A stretch of 14,081 nucleotides of DNA from Acidobacteriaceae bacterium (GCA_031274845.1 JAISPN010000130.1:1-14081); one strand, 5' to 3'. Positions 1 to 7,504 are shown, counted from the stretch's first letter. Numbers and translations: made by a program. The notes: generated by a model not told the origin, from the letters alone.

Positions 1-446
1 ACGGCCGCGCCATGATCGGTGGACGGCCGCGCGACCACGCGTGCGGTGTCGTCGAAGGCGACCACCGCAATCCGCGAACTGCCGGGCGCACGGGACACCG
101 CCTCACGAGCCGCGTCTTGCGCGCGGGAAAATTGCCCCGGCGCCGACATGCTGAGCGACGTATCGATCACGACGACCACCGTTGGCACGGCGCGCGTCGC
201 CATCCCTGACACGAAGAACGGCCGCGCGAACGCCGTCGCCAATAACAGCAGCGCGGCAATCCGGCACGCAAGCAGGATGAGTTCCCGGAGGCGGCGGCGA
301 TTCGCATGCTCGACCGGCGCGTCGCGCAGCAGGTGCACCGCTGAAAACTTCATCCGCACATCGGGTTGCTGTTTGAGCAGGTGCAACGCAATGGGAATCG
401 CGACCGTGAACGCGCCGACGAGAAAGAGCGGGGAGAGAAATTGCAT
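1..446 (-). CDS. BatA-type membrane protein with vWA domain (C-terminus cut by window edge)
   Basis: The last visible gene of the MoxR operon; only its first 148 residues lie in the window. Residues 1-80 match the N-terminal BatA module: a start MQFLSPLFLVGA, a first membrane helix at about 4-24, a basic cytoplasmic loop (LHLLK, later RRRLREL), then a second helix at about 55-77. A von Willebrand A domain follows and shows the metal-binding MIDAS pattern D95-T-S97-L-S99 in VVVVIDTSLSM. The charge pattern (basic residues after helix 1) suggests the vWA domain faces the periplasm; this is inference. The ATG at 446 lies 4 bases after the stop of the DUF58 gene, so the two are almost surely cotranscribed. 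Proteins with this start are usually several hundred residues long, so most of the protein lies beyond base 1. The family is linked to MoxR ATPases; its exact role in this organism is unknown. Confidence 0.9.
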   Translation of the reverse strand, partial: MQFLSPLFLVGAFTVAIPIALHLLKQQPDVRMKFSAVHLLRDAPVEHANRRRLRELILLACRIAALLLLATAFARPFFVSGMATRAVPTVVVVIDTSLSMSAPGQFSRAQDAAREAVSRAPGSSRIAVVAFDDTARVVARPSTDHGAA

Positions 447-450
447 CGCC

Positions 451-1353
451 CTACAACGCGCGTCCCCGGGTCGATAGATAGGCCATCAGCGCCAATTCGA
501 GCGGCCGATCGGTCGTCCACAGGTGGTAATCGATCCCGGCGGCGCCCAGCTCACGCTTGTAGCGCTCCACCAGATCGCCGAGCGCTTTCTTGTAGTGCTC
601 GCGCACGAGCGCCGGCACCGCCATGACCTCCTGCCCGGTTTCGAGATCTTCAAAGCGCGTCGCCCGCTCGAACGGAAACGCCACCTCCGCGGGATCGAGC
701 AGATGAAACACGATCGCTTCGGTGCCACGATAGTGAAAGTGCTTCAAGCCGCGCACGACACGCTCAGGCTCATCGAGCAAATCCGAGATGAGAACGACCA
801 TCCCGCGCTTCCTGATCGTTTCAGCCAGTTGGTGCAGCGGCTTCGAGACGTTCGTCTGCTGACCGAGCGTCAAACGTTCGAGCGTCACCAGCAGCGAGTG
901 CAAATGCCCGCCGCGCGCGCTCGGCGGCAACCGCACGAGGATGCGATCGTCAAATGCCGAGAGCCCCGCCGCGTCCCGCTGACGATTCATCAAGTACGCC
1001 AGCGACGCGGCCAGACATTGACCGTAGACGTACTTCGTGAGGCCGTGCGATCCGTAGCCCATCGACGCACTGACGTCGAGCATCACATGGCAATCGAGGT
1101 TGGTCTCCTCTTCGAACTTCTTGACATACTGACGATCGGTGCGCGCGTAGACCTTCCAGTCGATCGTCGACAAATCGTCACCGGGCATGTACTGCCGGTA
1201 CTCGGCAAACTCCACGCTGAATCCCTTGAACGGACTGCGGTGCATGCCGGTCAGCAAGCCTTCGACGACCGTGCGCGCTTTCAACTCAAGCGTCCCGAGC
1301 CGCGCGACGACCGCCGGGTCCAGGAACTGGCGTTCGCGCGGACGCTCGGCCAC
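451..1353 (-). CDS. DUF58 domain protein (cytoplasmic vWA-type partner of MoxR)
   Basis: A 300-residue soluble protein with no membrane helix. It carries the DUF58 signature at residues 52-71 (YRQYMPGDD followed by STIDWKVYART) and then a vWA-like domain with the MIDAS motif D93-V-S95-A-S97. The reading frame stays open upstream to 1593, but that extension overlaps the MoxR gene and is Arg-rich, without family character. The GTG at 1353 fits best: it lies 2 bases after the MoxR stop, has a weak GGA 8 bases upstream, and gives a start (VAERPRERQFLDP) like that of other family members. DUF58 proteins are almost always encoded beside MoxR ATPases and are thought to be adaptors or targets of the ATPase. 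Here it sits between MoxR and BatA, the usual order. Function beyond this is inferred. Confidence 0.93.
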   Translation of the reverse strand: MAERPRERQFLDPAVVARLGTLELKARTVVEGLLTGMHRSPFKGFSVEFAEYRQYMPGDDLSTIDWKVYARTDRQYVKKFEEETNLDCHVMLDVSASMGYGSHGLTKYVYGQCLAASLAYLMNRQRDAAGLSAFDDRILVRLPPSARGGHLHSLLVTLERLTLGQQTNVSKPLHQLAETIRKRGMVVLISDLLDEPERVVRGLKHFHYRGTEAIVFHLLDPAEVAFPFERATRFEDLETGQEVMAVPALVREHYKKALGDLVERYKRELGAAGIDYHLWTTDRPLELALMAYLSTRGRAL

Positions 1354-1355
1354 GG

Positions 1356-2369
1356 CTAGATTCCGCTCTTGGGCGCCGGCACGGTTTCGAGCAGGCGCTC
1401 GATAATCGTGTCGGAGTTGATGCCTTCGGACTCGGCGTAGAAGTTGGTCATCACGCGGTGACGCAGCATCGGCTTGGCGAGCGCCTGCACGTCCTTGATC
1501 GACACGTGATAGCGGCCGAGCATCAACGCCCGCGCCTTCGCGCCACGAATCAACGCCTGCGAGCCGCGCAACCCGGCGCCCCACTTCACCCACTTGTCGA
1601 CAAACTCCGGCACGCCGGGACGTCCGGGACGCGACGCATCCACGAGCCGCACGGCATACCGGGCCACTTCCTCGGCCAGCACCACCTGCTTTGCGAGCTC
1701 CTGAAATTCGAGGATGTCGGCGCCGTTCAGCACGCGCTGCGGCGCGGGCTTGCTCGCGGAGGTCGTCTGCGTCACGACCGCGACCTCATCGTCCTCGCTC
1801 AAATACGAGATGACGATGTTGAACATGAAGCGGTCGAGTTGCGCTTCAGGCAGCGGATACGTGCCTTCGAGCTCGATCGGATTCTGTGTCGCAAGAACAA
1901 AGAACGGCTCTTCGAGGGCGTACGTGCGCCCATACGCCGTGACGTGGTGCTCCTGCATCGCTTCAAGCAGCGCGGCTTGCGTCTTCGGCGGCGTGCGGTT
2001 GATTTCGTCGGCGAGGATGATCTGTCCGAAGATCGGCCCCTTCACGAACCGCAGGTGACGGATGCCGGAATCCTCTTCCAGCATTTCCGTCCCGATGATG
2101 TCGGACGGCATCAGATCGGGCGTGAACTGAATGCGGCGGAAGTCGAGATCGAGCACCTCGGCGAGCGTCTTGATGAGCAGCGTCTTCGCCAGTCCGGGCA
2201 CGCCGGTGATCAAGCAGTGTCCGCCGGTAAAGAGCGCAATCAGCACCTGCTCCACGACATCGTCTTGTCCGACGATGACCTTGCGAAGTTCGTCGAGAAT
2301 GCGCGCGCGGCCATCCGCGACGCGTTCGGCACCAGCCGCGACAGCGGCCGGATCAATGGGTGAGCGCAT
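1356..2369 (-). CDS. MoxR-family AAA+ ATPase
   Basis: A 337-residue ATPase with all the hallmarks of the MoxR family. It shows Walker A G56-V-P-G-L-A-K62-T63, Walker B IILADEIN with D121 and E122, and the sensor-1 region ATQNPIE (N163) followed by the typical EGTYPLPEAQLDRF. MoxR proteins act as chaperone-like ATPases that remodel or activate partner proteins, typically with vWA proteins encoded next to them, as here with DUF58 and BatA. The frame is open up to 2537, but residues before the ATG at 2369 lie inside the upstream DUF4159 gene and look like a frame shadow. The ATG at 2369 has a GAGG Shine-Dalgarno sequence 6 bases upstream and overlaps the DUF4159 gene by 17 bases, pointing to translational coupling. 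Confidence 0.95.
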   Translation of the reverse strand: MRSPIDPAAVAAGAERVADGRARILDELRKVIVGQDDVVEQVLIALFTGGHCLITGVPGLAKTLLIKTLAEVLDLDFRRIQFTPDLMPSDIIGTEMLEEDSGIRHLRFVKGPIFGQIILADEINRTPPKTQAALLEAMQEHHVTAYGRTYALEEPFFVLATQNPIELEGTYPLPEAQLDRFMFNIVISYLSEDDEVAVVTQTTSASKPAPQRVLNGADILEFQELAKQVVLAEEVARYAVRLVDASRPGRPGVPEFVDKWVKWGAGLRGSQALIRGAKARALMLGRYHVSIKDVQALAKPMLRHRVMTNFYAESEGINSDTIIERLLETVPAPKSGI

Positions 2370-3135
2370 AGACAACCTCGTTGATGGCCATCCGGTATGC
2401 CAGCGACGTGTACTTGACATACCCGGGATAGTCTTCGGCGTTGGACCATTCCCAGCCATCGCCCATGTCGGTGTTCCAGTTGATGTACAACATCGGCCGC
2501 TGGTTGTCGTCGAAGATCGTCCGGAGATGCGCGACAAAGCCGCCCTTCTCCCAACTGCGGCCAGCTAAAAACGACCCCAGCCCGGCCACCTGCGGATAGC
2601 TGTCCATTTGATAGAAACAACTGAACACCGGGTGATTCTTGGGGAAATCGACGATCTCGCGATCGGGGAAGACCTTCTTCATCTGCCCGGCGAAGTGCTC
2701 CCACTCGAGCGGACCATGGAAGTCGTCGAAGACCGCCGTGCCGCCACGCAGCAGAAACTCGCGCAGCGTGCGCACGTCGCTCTCGGTGAGTTCGAGATTG
2801 CTGGGCTCGACGAAATAGATCCACGGATACTCGAACAGCCGTGGATCGTCGAGCGTGAGGATGATCGGGTCCTGCACGTCGATCGACGTGGCCGATTTCA
2901 CCCGGCGCGACAGGTTCTGCTCGGCCGCCGGGCCGTCGATGAACCATGGTTCACCGGCAGAGTCTTGCGACGCCTGCGTATCGGTGACGTAGTGATACTT
3001 GATGCGGACAAAGCGCCACTGCAAACCGGCAAAGCGGGCATCACCCACCGCCGGCAACTGCGCATCCGCGGAAGGCTGGGACACGAGCACCAGGGCAACG
3101 GCCATCAGGGTGGCCACCGTCCACCCACGCGTCAC
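2353..3135 (-). CDS. Secreted DUF4159 domain protein
   Basis: A 260-residue protein starting at GTG. Residues 1-25 form a signal peptide (hydrophobic core ATLMAVALVLV, likely cleavage after ADA), so it is probably exported. The rest fits DUF4159: a strand with RFVRIKYHY near residues 41-49, YPWIYFVEP, then LREFLLRGGTAVFDDFHG, a conserved HPVF..FY block, and a late NWNTDMGDGWEW motif. The DUF4159 fold resembles class I glutamine amidotransferase-like domains, but no catalytic role is established. In many bacteria DUF4159 is fused to, or encoded beside, BatA/DUF58/MoxR proteins; here it is a free-standing exported protein. Its start codon overlaps the stop of the TPR gene (GTGA), with a GAGG ribosome-binding site 7 bases before the GTG. 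Confidence 0.88.
   Translation of the reverse strand: MTRGWTVATLMAVALVLVSQPSADAQLPAVGDARFAGLQWRFVRIKYHYVTDTQASQDSAGEPWFIDGPAAEQNLSRRVKSATSIDVQDPIILTLDDPRLFEYPWIYFVEPSNLELTESDVRTLREFLLRGGTAVFDDFHGPLEWEHFAGQMKKVFPDREIVDFPKNHPVFSCFYQMDSYPQVAGLGSFLAGRSWEKGGFVAHLRTIFDDNQRPMLYINWNTDMGDGWEWSNAEDYPGYVKYTSLAYRMAINEVVYALTH
2376..2379 (-). promoter_or_regulatory. Ribosome-binding site (GAGG) for the MoxR gene
   Basis: GAGG on the minus strand ends 6 bases before the ATG at 2369, inside the end of the DUF4159 gene. It decides this start over the longer open frame to 2537. Confidence 0.65.
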
Positions 3136-5645
3136 GGACGGGCCTCGGCCAACTTCAGCAGCAGATCTTGCGCGCGTTCGTAGCTGGGCGCCACTTCGAG
3201 CGCCGCGAGCGTATGCCGCCGCGCTTCGGTGCGATTGCCGCTGTGGAAATAGCTCTCCGCCAGATCCGTTTGCGCCGCCGCCTGATCGACCGGGCCGAGC
3301 GCCACCACCGCCGTGAACTCGCGCACCGCCAGATCGTTCTGGTTTGCCTTTAACGCAAGACGGCCGAGCATCGTGTGCGCGTCGGCGTCGAAGGGATCGA
3401 TCGCGACGATGCGCTGGTAGACCGGACGTAGCCGCGCGACATCGTCGACGCCCTGCTCCTTCATCAACTCCGCGAGCATGCGCGGAATCGAGATGTTGTC
3501 GAAGTCGGCGTTCATCGCGTCCGTGTACGCCGCCATGGCCGCCTTCGGATCTTTCCGCTGAAGCGCGAGTTCGGCGAGCGCGACGTGCGGGCTGTCGTCA
3601 CCGGTCGCAATCGGCACGAGCGCCGCGGCGCGCTCGTAGGCGCGCGCCGCCTCGTCGGTCTCGCCGGCTTTCCGCGCCATCTCGCCCAGATACATCTGCG
3701 CGCCGAAGCTTTCGGGATGCTCCTTCGCAAACGCCCGCACCATCTCGATCGGCATCGTCGAGAGATCGGTCCCCTTCGGCGGCGGCTGCAAGGCCGCCCG
3801 CAGTTTTCCGTACTTGGTGTCGAGCGTCTTGTCGAAGCTTTCCTGCATGGCGTCGAGATCGGTGTCGAGCGCCGACTTGAGCGCGGCCTCCGTCTCGAGC
3901 CCTTGGCCGTAGGCGCGCAGCAACCGCTGCATGCCCGCGTCACCAAAGTGCTGCACGATGTGCTCGACGAGCAGCGACGCTTCAAAGTACGCGAGGCCGA
4001 TCGTGCGCGGATCGGTAAAGCCGGCGTTGAGATCGCTGAGCGTCAGAATCTGATCCTTATTCATCAGCGACGCGAACTCCATGTCCATCGTCCGTCCCCA
4101 CTCGGGACGTTGGAGTTTCTCTTCGTAGACCGAGATGCCTTCCGTAAGCCAGCGCGGCACACGATTGTTCGACATCTGCAGCGTGATGACGTGCGCGAGC
4201 TCGTGCCACAGCGTCGCTTCCCACTGGAATTCGCCAGGCCGCGCGTGCGGCGAGTCGAGCGTCACCACGCGGCCAAAGCAGACGCCGAGCGCGCCCACCA
4301 GACCGGGCAAGCCAGCCGTGCGCACGGCGAAGTCGTCGTGCTTCGGGAAGATCTCGATGAGGAACGGCCCCTTCGGCGTGAACTGATAGTTCTTCGACAG
4401 CGTGTCGAGCGCCTGATGCGCCAGCGGCACCGCGTACTCCTTGAGCACGGCGGCCTCATCCTTGTGCATCTTGATGATGAGATCGCCGTCGCGCACGACC
4501 GTGAACGTGTCGAGCGTGTCGAGCATCTGGAGCAGGTTGAACGTCACGCGATTGAAGTCGTCGAGCTGAAACGACTTCTCGAGCACCTGACGCGCTTCGG
4601 CTTCCTCGCCGGTGCGCAGCAGGTGAATCCCCATATCCGACAAGATCAGCGGATTCTGCGGATCGAGCGCCACCCCTTTCCGCGCAATCGCCGCGGCATC
4701 GTCGTACCGGAAATTGTGCGAGGCGATCTCGGCGACGACGCGATACGCCTCGCCGTAGCGCGGCGCGATGGCGAGCGCCTTGCCGATTTCCGCGGCGTAC
4801 TCGTCCTGTTTGTCTTCGATGTAGGCCACGCCAGCCAGCAGCGCATGCCCTTCGAGGCTGTTTGGATTCACCTCAAGCGCCTTCTCAATCGCCTCGCGCG
4901 CCTCGTCGCGGCGTCCCGCATCGAGCGCCTGACGCGCCAGGAATAGATGGGCGTCAACGCACGATGGGTTGATCGCAAGCGCCTTCATCACGGTCTCGGT
5001 CGCCTGCTTCGGATTCTCGTCTTCGAGCGTGCGCGCCAAGCCGATCATCGCGGGCACGTAACGATCGTCGGAGCGGAGCGCATTCTGGAACGCCTGATAC
5101 GCCTGCGGCTGATCGAATTTTTCGAGCGCGAGCTCGCCAAGCGCGGTGCGGATGACGGAATCGCGCGGCGCGGCGTCAGCGGCATCGGAGAGCGCCTGAT
5201 ACGCTTCCTGCGCGCGACCGAGCGCGCCAAGCGCACGGGCCCCGCGAGTCGTCGTGCGCGGATCGCGTCCGCTCGATGCCATGGGCGCCACGCGCTGCAG
5301 GATCGCCTGCGCCTCGGGGCGATCCTGCATGTGGAGCAAGAGGCCCAATTCGAGCGCGGCGTCACTCGTCGGCACTTGCGTCGCGGCCGGGCGCAACATC
5401 GCTTCCGCGTCTTGATAGCGTCCCCGCGCGATGAGCGCGCGCGCGACGAGCGTCGTGATGTCAGGATCGCGCACGCTGAACTGCGCCGCCATCTCTGGAA
5501 TCTGGTCGTAGCGTCCTTCGTTGAGCGCCGCCGTGAGCTGCTCGACTGGCGTGCCACCAGCGACGCGGCGCGACTGCGCCACAGCGACCGAAATAAGGCC
5601 GAGGAGGACGAACGCAACGGTTAGCCCGAGTGCCTTACGCGACAT
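3132..5645 (-). CDS. Secreted TPR protein with MA-type (gluzincin) metallopeptidase domain
   Basis: First gene of the MoxR operon, 837 residues. A signal peptide covers residues 1-23 (LTVAFVLLGLISVAVA, cleavage after AVA; no lipobox cysteine). Tetratricopeptide repeats fill about 30-370. A peptidase-MA-like domain follows (about 385-610) with zinc-binding H481-E-L-A-H485 and a third ligand, probably E502, in WLTEGISVYEE. A second TPR block covers about 620-835. All expected catalytic residues are present, so it is probably an active protease, though no substrate can be named. The frame runs open to 6224, but the extension lies antisense-like within the PIG-V gene region and is not family-like. 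The ATG at 5645 starts right at the signal peptide and has a TATAAT 6 bases upstream, with no Shine-Dalgarno sequence, suggesting a leaderless mRNA. BepA, a periplasmic M48 protease with TPRs, is a distant functional analogue only. Confidence 0.9.
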   Translation of the reverse strand: MSRKALGLTVAFVLLGLISVAVAQSRRVAGGTPVEQLTAALNEGRYDQIPEMAAQFSVRDPDITTLVARALIARGRYQDAEAMLRPAATQVPTSDAALELGLLLHMQDRPEAQAILQRVAPMASSGRDPRTTTRGARALGALGRAQEAYQALSDAADAAPRDSVIRTALGELALEKFDQPQAYQAFQNALRSDDRYVPAMIGLARTLEDENPKQATETVMKALAINPSCVDAHLFLARQALDAGRRDEAREAIEKALEVNPNSLEGHALLAGVAYIEDKQDEYAAEIGKALAIAPRYGEAYRVVAEIASHNFRYDDAAAIARKGVALDPQNPLILSDMGIHLLRTGEEAEARQVLEKSFQLDDFNRVTFNLLQMLDTLDTFTVVRDGDLIIKMHKDEAAVLKEYAVPLAHQALDTLSKNYQFTPKGPFLIEIFPKHDDFAVRTAGLPGLVGALGVCFGRVVTLDSPHARPGEFQWEATLWHELAHVITLQMSNNRVPRWLTEGISVYEEKLQRPEWGRTMDMEFASLMNKDQILTLSDLNAGFTDPRTIGLAYFEASLLVEHIVQHFGDAGMQRLLRAYGQGLETEAALKSALDTDLDAMQESFDKTLDTKYGKLRAALQPPPKGTDLSTMPIEMVRAFAKEHPESFGAQMYLGEMARKAGETDEAARAYERAAALVPIATGDDSPHVALAELALQRKDPKAAMAAYTDAMNADFDNISIPRMLAELMKEQGVDDVARLRPVYQRIVAIDPFDADAHTMLGRLALKANQNDLAVREFTAVVALGPVDQAAAQTDLAESYFHSGNRTEARRHTLAALEVAPSYERAQDLLLKLAEARP
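3143..3146 (-). promoter_or_regulatory. Ribosome-binding site (GAGG) for the DUF4159 gene
   Basis: GAGG on the minus strand lies 7 bases before the GTG at 3135, within the last codons of the TPR gene. It supports the GTG start that overlaps the TPR stop codon. Confidence 0.6.
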
Positions 5646-5651
5646 GCTCAC

Positions 5652-5657
5652 ATTATA
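5652..5657 (-). promoter_or_regulatory. Perfect -10 box (TATAAT) of the TPR/MoxR operon
   Basis: On the minus strand a TATAAT is followed by GTGAGC and then the ATG at 5645. With a normal 6-8 base distance to the transcription start, the mRNA would begin at or next to the ATG, that is, leaderless. The -35 region is weak (TGCTCT at a 17-base spacer). No Shine-Dalgarno sequence is present, which agrees with this reading. Confidence 0.7.
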
Positions 5658-5706
5658 TGGACGCCGCGCGCGACAGAGCAGTCTTCCGCGGTTCCGCGCC
5701 ACATTC

Positions 5707-5721
5707 GAGCGACACCCGCTC
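5707..5721 (-). repeat. Small inverted repeat over the PIG-V gene stop codon
   Basis: GAGCG and CGCTC form a 5-base-pair stem with a 5-base loop that overlaps the TGA stop of the PIG-V-like gene. No T-run follows on the minus strand, so it is at best a weak transcription-slowing element. A second, tighter 5-base stem (CGCGG/CCGCG, 2-base loop) lies at 5687-5698 before the next promoter. Either could be chance in GC-rich DNA. Confidence 0.25.
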
Positions 5722-7174
5722 AATACAGCTCGCGCCACGTGTAGAAGAGCGCCGCGCCAAAGGCCTGAACGGCCATGAAGCTGACCAACCAGCCTGTCCG
5801 GTGCCGCGCCGGGATGACGGAGGCGAACCAGATGTGCGCGGGAAACAGCACCGACGACAATCGCCCGGCCGACAGGAGTCCCCCCGCCGCCAGCGGCGGC
5901 AAGATGTTGACCAGAATCAGCATCGCGTAGGCCAGCCCGAGCCGCCGCGCCACCGGCCAGACGGCCACCAGCACGAACAGGACACCCGACGCGTTCAGCA
6001 GATCCTCCGGCGTCTGCGAGGTGTATGCGTACAGCCCGTGGGCAATCTCTCCGTACTGCTCCGTCAAGAGGGCCGCAAACCCCTGATACTCGCGTCCCCA
6101 CGCGGCATGGCCTTCCGCCCACGCGAGCGGATGCCCCGTCAGCGTCCAGACGAACGCGGAATAGAGCAGCATGCCGATTCCCGGCATCGCGGCCGTCAAC
6201 ATCTGCGGCACGAGCGCGGCCCACGACCGCTCCGGTTGCGGATCACGCGAAGGACCGCCGGACAGCGCCCGAGGCAACCACGGCGTGAGCGCCATCACGG
6301 CCAGCGGAATGGACAAAAAACATCCGTTCGGCCGGGTCAGCCCCACCAGGAGTCCCCACGCGCCTGCCTTGACGAGCTCGCGGCGGCGGAAGTGATAACA
6401 GGTTCCCGCGATGCCAAGCAGGAACAACGACTCGGTGTAGACCGCGCCGAAAAAATAGGCGAACGGATACGCCGCGACCAGCCAGACGGCCTGCCGCGAC
6501 GCGTCGTCATCGCCCAGCAGATCGCGCGCGAGGCGGAAGACATACGTCAGCCCCCAGAAGAACGCGATGAACGACACGGCCGTCCCGCCAAAGAGGAACG
6601 ACGTCGAGGCGCCGCCCAGCACGCGGCCGGCCACGCGCATCAGCATCGGATACGCCGGAAAAAAGACGATGCTCTGCTGAGCCGTGGGATTGAACGAGAG
6701 CACGTGGTACCCCTCTGTGGCGATCCCGAAATACCACCCGGCATCCCACCGCATCTGCAGATTGCCGATCTCATTCTCGACAATACGCATCGGCGGACGT
6801 TCGTGGTTGTAGCCAAACATCACGACCGCGAGATATCCGACGAACAAGATCGCCGGCCGTGTCGCCACGAATGCCAGCCACGCGCTGTGCGCCGCGGGCG
6901 TGCGCCATCCACGGAGCACACGCGACGGCACGTCTTTGTAGATCGGCGCCTGCGGCGCGGCGAGATGACGAACGAGGCCGAGCACGAGAGCGGCGAGCCA
7001 CAGCCGATACGGTGAGGTCAGCGCGAAGCGGAGGCTGCCGATGAAGACGCGGAAGCCTCCCCACACCGCCACGATCACCGCCAGCGCCACGAGCGCGAGG
7101 CAGACGAAGTCGACCGCGCGCGCCCAGCCGGGCGGCGAGGCGGGCGATGACGACGAGGAAGAGGTGTCCGACAT
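5720..7174 (-). CDS. PIG-V-like multi-pass mannosyltransferase (GT-C fold)
   Basis: A 484-residue integral membrane protein with about ten hydrophobic segments. It carries PIG-V family motifs: RWDAGWY at 142-148 with IATEGY just after, FFPAYPML from 171, YTESLFLL from 246 and a later TRPNG. Eukaryotic PIG-V adds the second mannose to GPI anchors from dolichol-phosphate-mannose. Bacterial relatives are assumed to be polyprenyl-phosphate-sugar dependent glycosyltransferases of the cytoplasmic membrane; the acceptor here is unknown. The ATG at 7174 was chosen because the upstream 31 residues (from 7267) overlap the zinc-ribbon gene; the mature N-terminus begins with a Ser-rich run and then a first helix at about 21-40. 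It lies 20 bases downstream of the zinc-ribbon gene and may be cotranscribed with it. No good ribosome-binding site is visible. Confidence 0.88.
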   Translation of the reverse strand: MSDTSSSSSSPASPPGWARAVDFVCLALVALAVIVAVWGGFRVFIGSLRFALTSPYRLWLAALVLGLVRHLAAPQAPIYKDVPSRVLRGWRTPAAHSAWLAFVATRPAILFVGYLAVVMFGYNHERPPMRIVENEIGNLQMRWDAGWYFGIATEGYHVLSFNPTAQQSIVFFPAYPMLMRVAGRVLGGASTSFLFGGTAVSFIAFFWGLTYVFRLARDLLGDDDASRQAVWLVAAYPFAYFFGAVYTESLFLLGIAGTCYHFRRRELVKAGAWGLLVGLTRPNGCFLSIPLAVMALTPWLPRALSGGPSRDPQPERSWAALVPQMLTAAMPGIGMLLYSAFVWTLTGHPLAWAEGHAAWGREYQGFAALLTEQYGEIAHGLYAYTSQTPEDLLNASGVLFVLVAVWPVARRLGLAYAMLILVNILPPLAAGGLLSAGRLSSVLFPAHIWFASVIPARHRTGWLVSFMAVQAFGAALFYTWRELY

Positions 7175-7194
7175 GCGCGCGCCGGGACGAACGT

Positions 7195-7479
7195 CTAGGC
7201 GCCGGGCTGGAGAAAGACCATCGAGTGTTGTGAAGGGATGTCGAAGCGCTTGCCGCACGCCTTGCACGTGACCGCGTCGTCGATGCGCACCATGTAATCC
7301 CTCAACTTCGCGAACAGCGCGCGATCACGTTCGTCGGCGCCGGGCGGCAGCCGATCTTTGCGCGTGCGGACGACCCATCGCATTTGATACTCGCTCGCAC
7401 GTCTGCACCGCGGGCACGTGAGCGTATCGACGCGCGTTTCGTTACGGTTGTGGAAGAAATCGCGTTCGTCGAGCGCCAT
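7195..7479 (-). CDS. Small four-cysteine zinc-ribbon protein, function unknown
   Basis: A 94-residue protein with two knuckles: C22-P-R-C25 and C72-K-A-C75, separated by a 46-residue segment rich in charged residues that probably holds a helix (DERDRALFAKLRDYM). This is a treble-clef or zinc-ribbon pattern with an unusually long insert between the cysteine pairs. No enzyme motif is visible, and I do not recognise a named family. The ATG at 7479 is preferred over an in-frame TTG two codons upstream: a TATGAT -10-like box lies 6 bases before the ATG. The gene diverges from lon with only 25 bases between start codons, and is followed after 20 bases by the PIG-V-like gene. It is believed to be real because of its cysteine pattern, GC-rich third positions and tight packing. 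Possible roles (nucleic-acid or protein binding, a Lon partner) are speculation. Confidence 0.8.
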   Translation of the reverse strand: MALDERDFFHNRNETRVDTLTCPRCRRASEYQMRWVVRTRKDRLPPGADERDRALFAKLRDYMVRIDDAVTCKACGKRFDIPSQHSMVFLQPGA

Positions 7480-7485
7480 GCGCAA

Positions 7486-7491
7486 ATCATA
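7486..7491 (-). promoter_or_regulatory. Putative -10 box (TATGAT) of the zinc-ribbon gene
   Basis: On the minus strand TATGAT matches five of six consensus bases and lies 6 bases before the ATG at 7479. A clear -35 box is not seen; it would fall inside the start of lon. The short distance suggests a leaderless or near-leaderless mRNA. Confidence 0.5.
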
Positions 7492-7495
7492 CTAT
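7490..7495 (+). promoter_or_regulatory. Putative -10 box (TACTAT) of lon
   Basis: TACTAT keeps the key bases T-12, A-11 and T-7 and lies 9 bases before the lon ATG. It overlaps the opposite-strand TATGAT by two bases, so one AT-rich patch may serve both directions. The -35 would lie within the first codons of the zinc-ribbon gene and is weak. Confidence 0.45.
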
Positions 7496-7504
7496 TCTTT
7501 CTGC

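Noticed and set aside
3585..4946. 453-residue plus-strand open frame
   Set aside because: Antisense to the TPR-peptidase gene, rich in Arg and His, without domain features; a shadow of GC-biased codons.
5687..5698. CGCGG/CCGCG inverted repeat before the TPR operon
   Set aside because: The loop is only 2 bases and no T-run follows, so it is not a terminator; too short to call an operator.
5646..6224. N-terminal extension of the TPR protein by 193 residues
   Set aside because: The extension overlaps the PIG-V-like gene and precedes a clear signal peptide; the -10 box just before the ATG at 5645 also argues for the shorter form.
5630..7015. 461-residue plus-strand open frame
   Set aside because: Antisense to the PIG-V-like gene, Arg/Pro/Gln-rich and without motifs; not consistent with a real protein.
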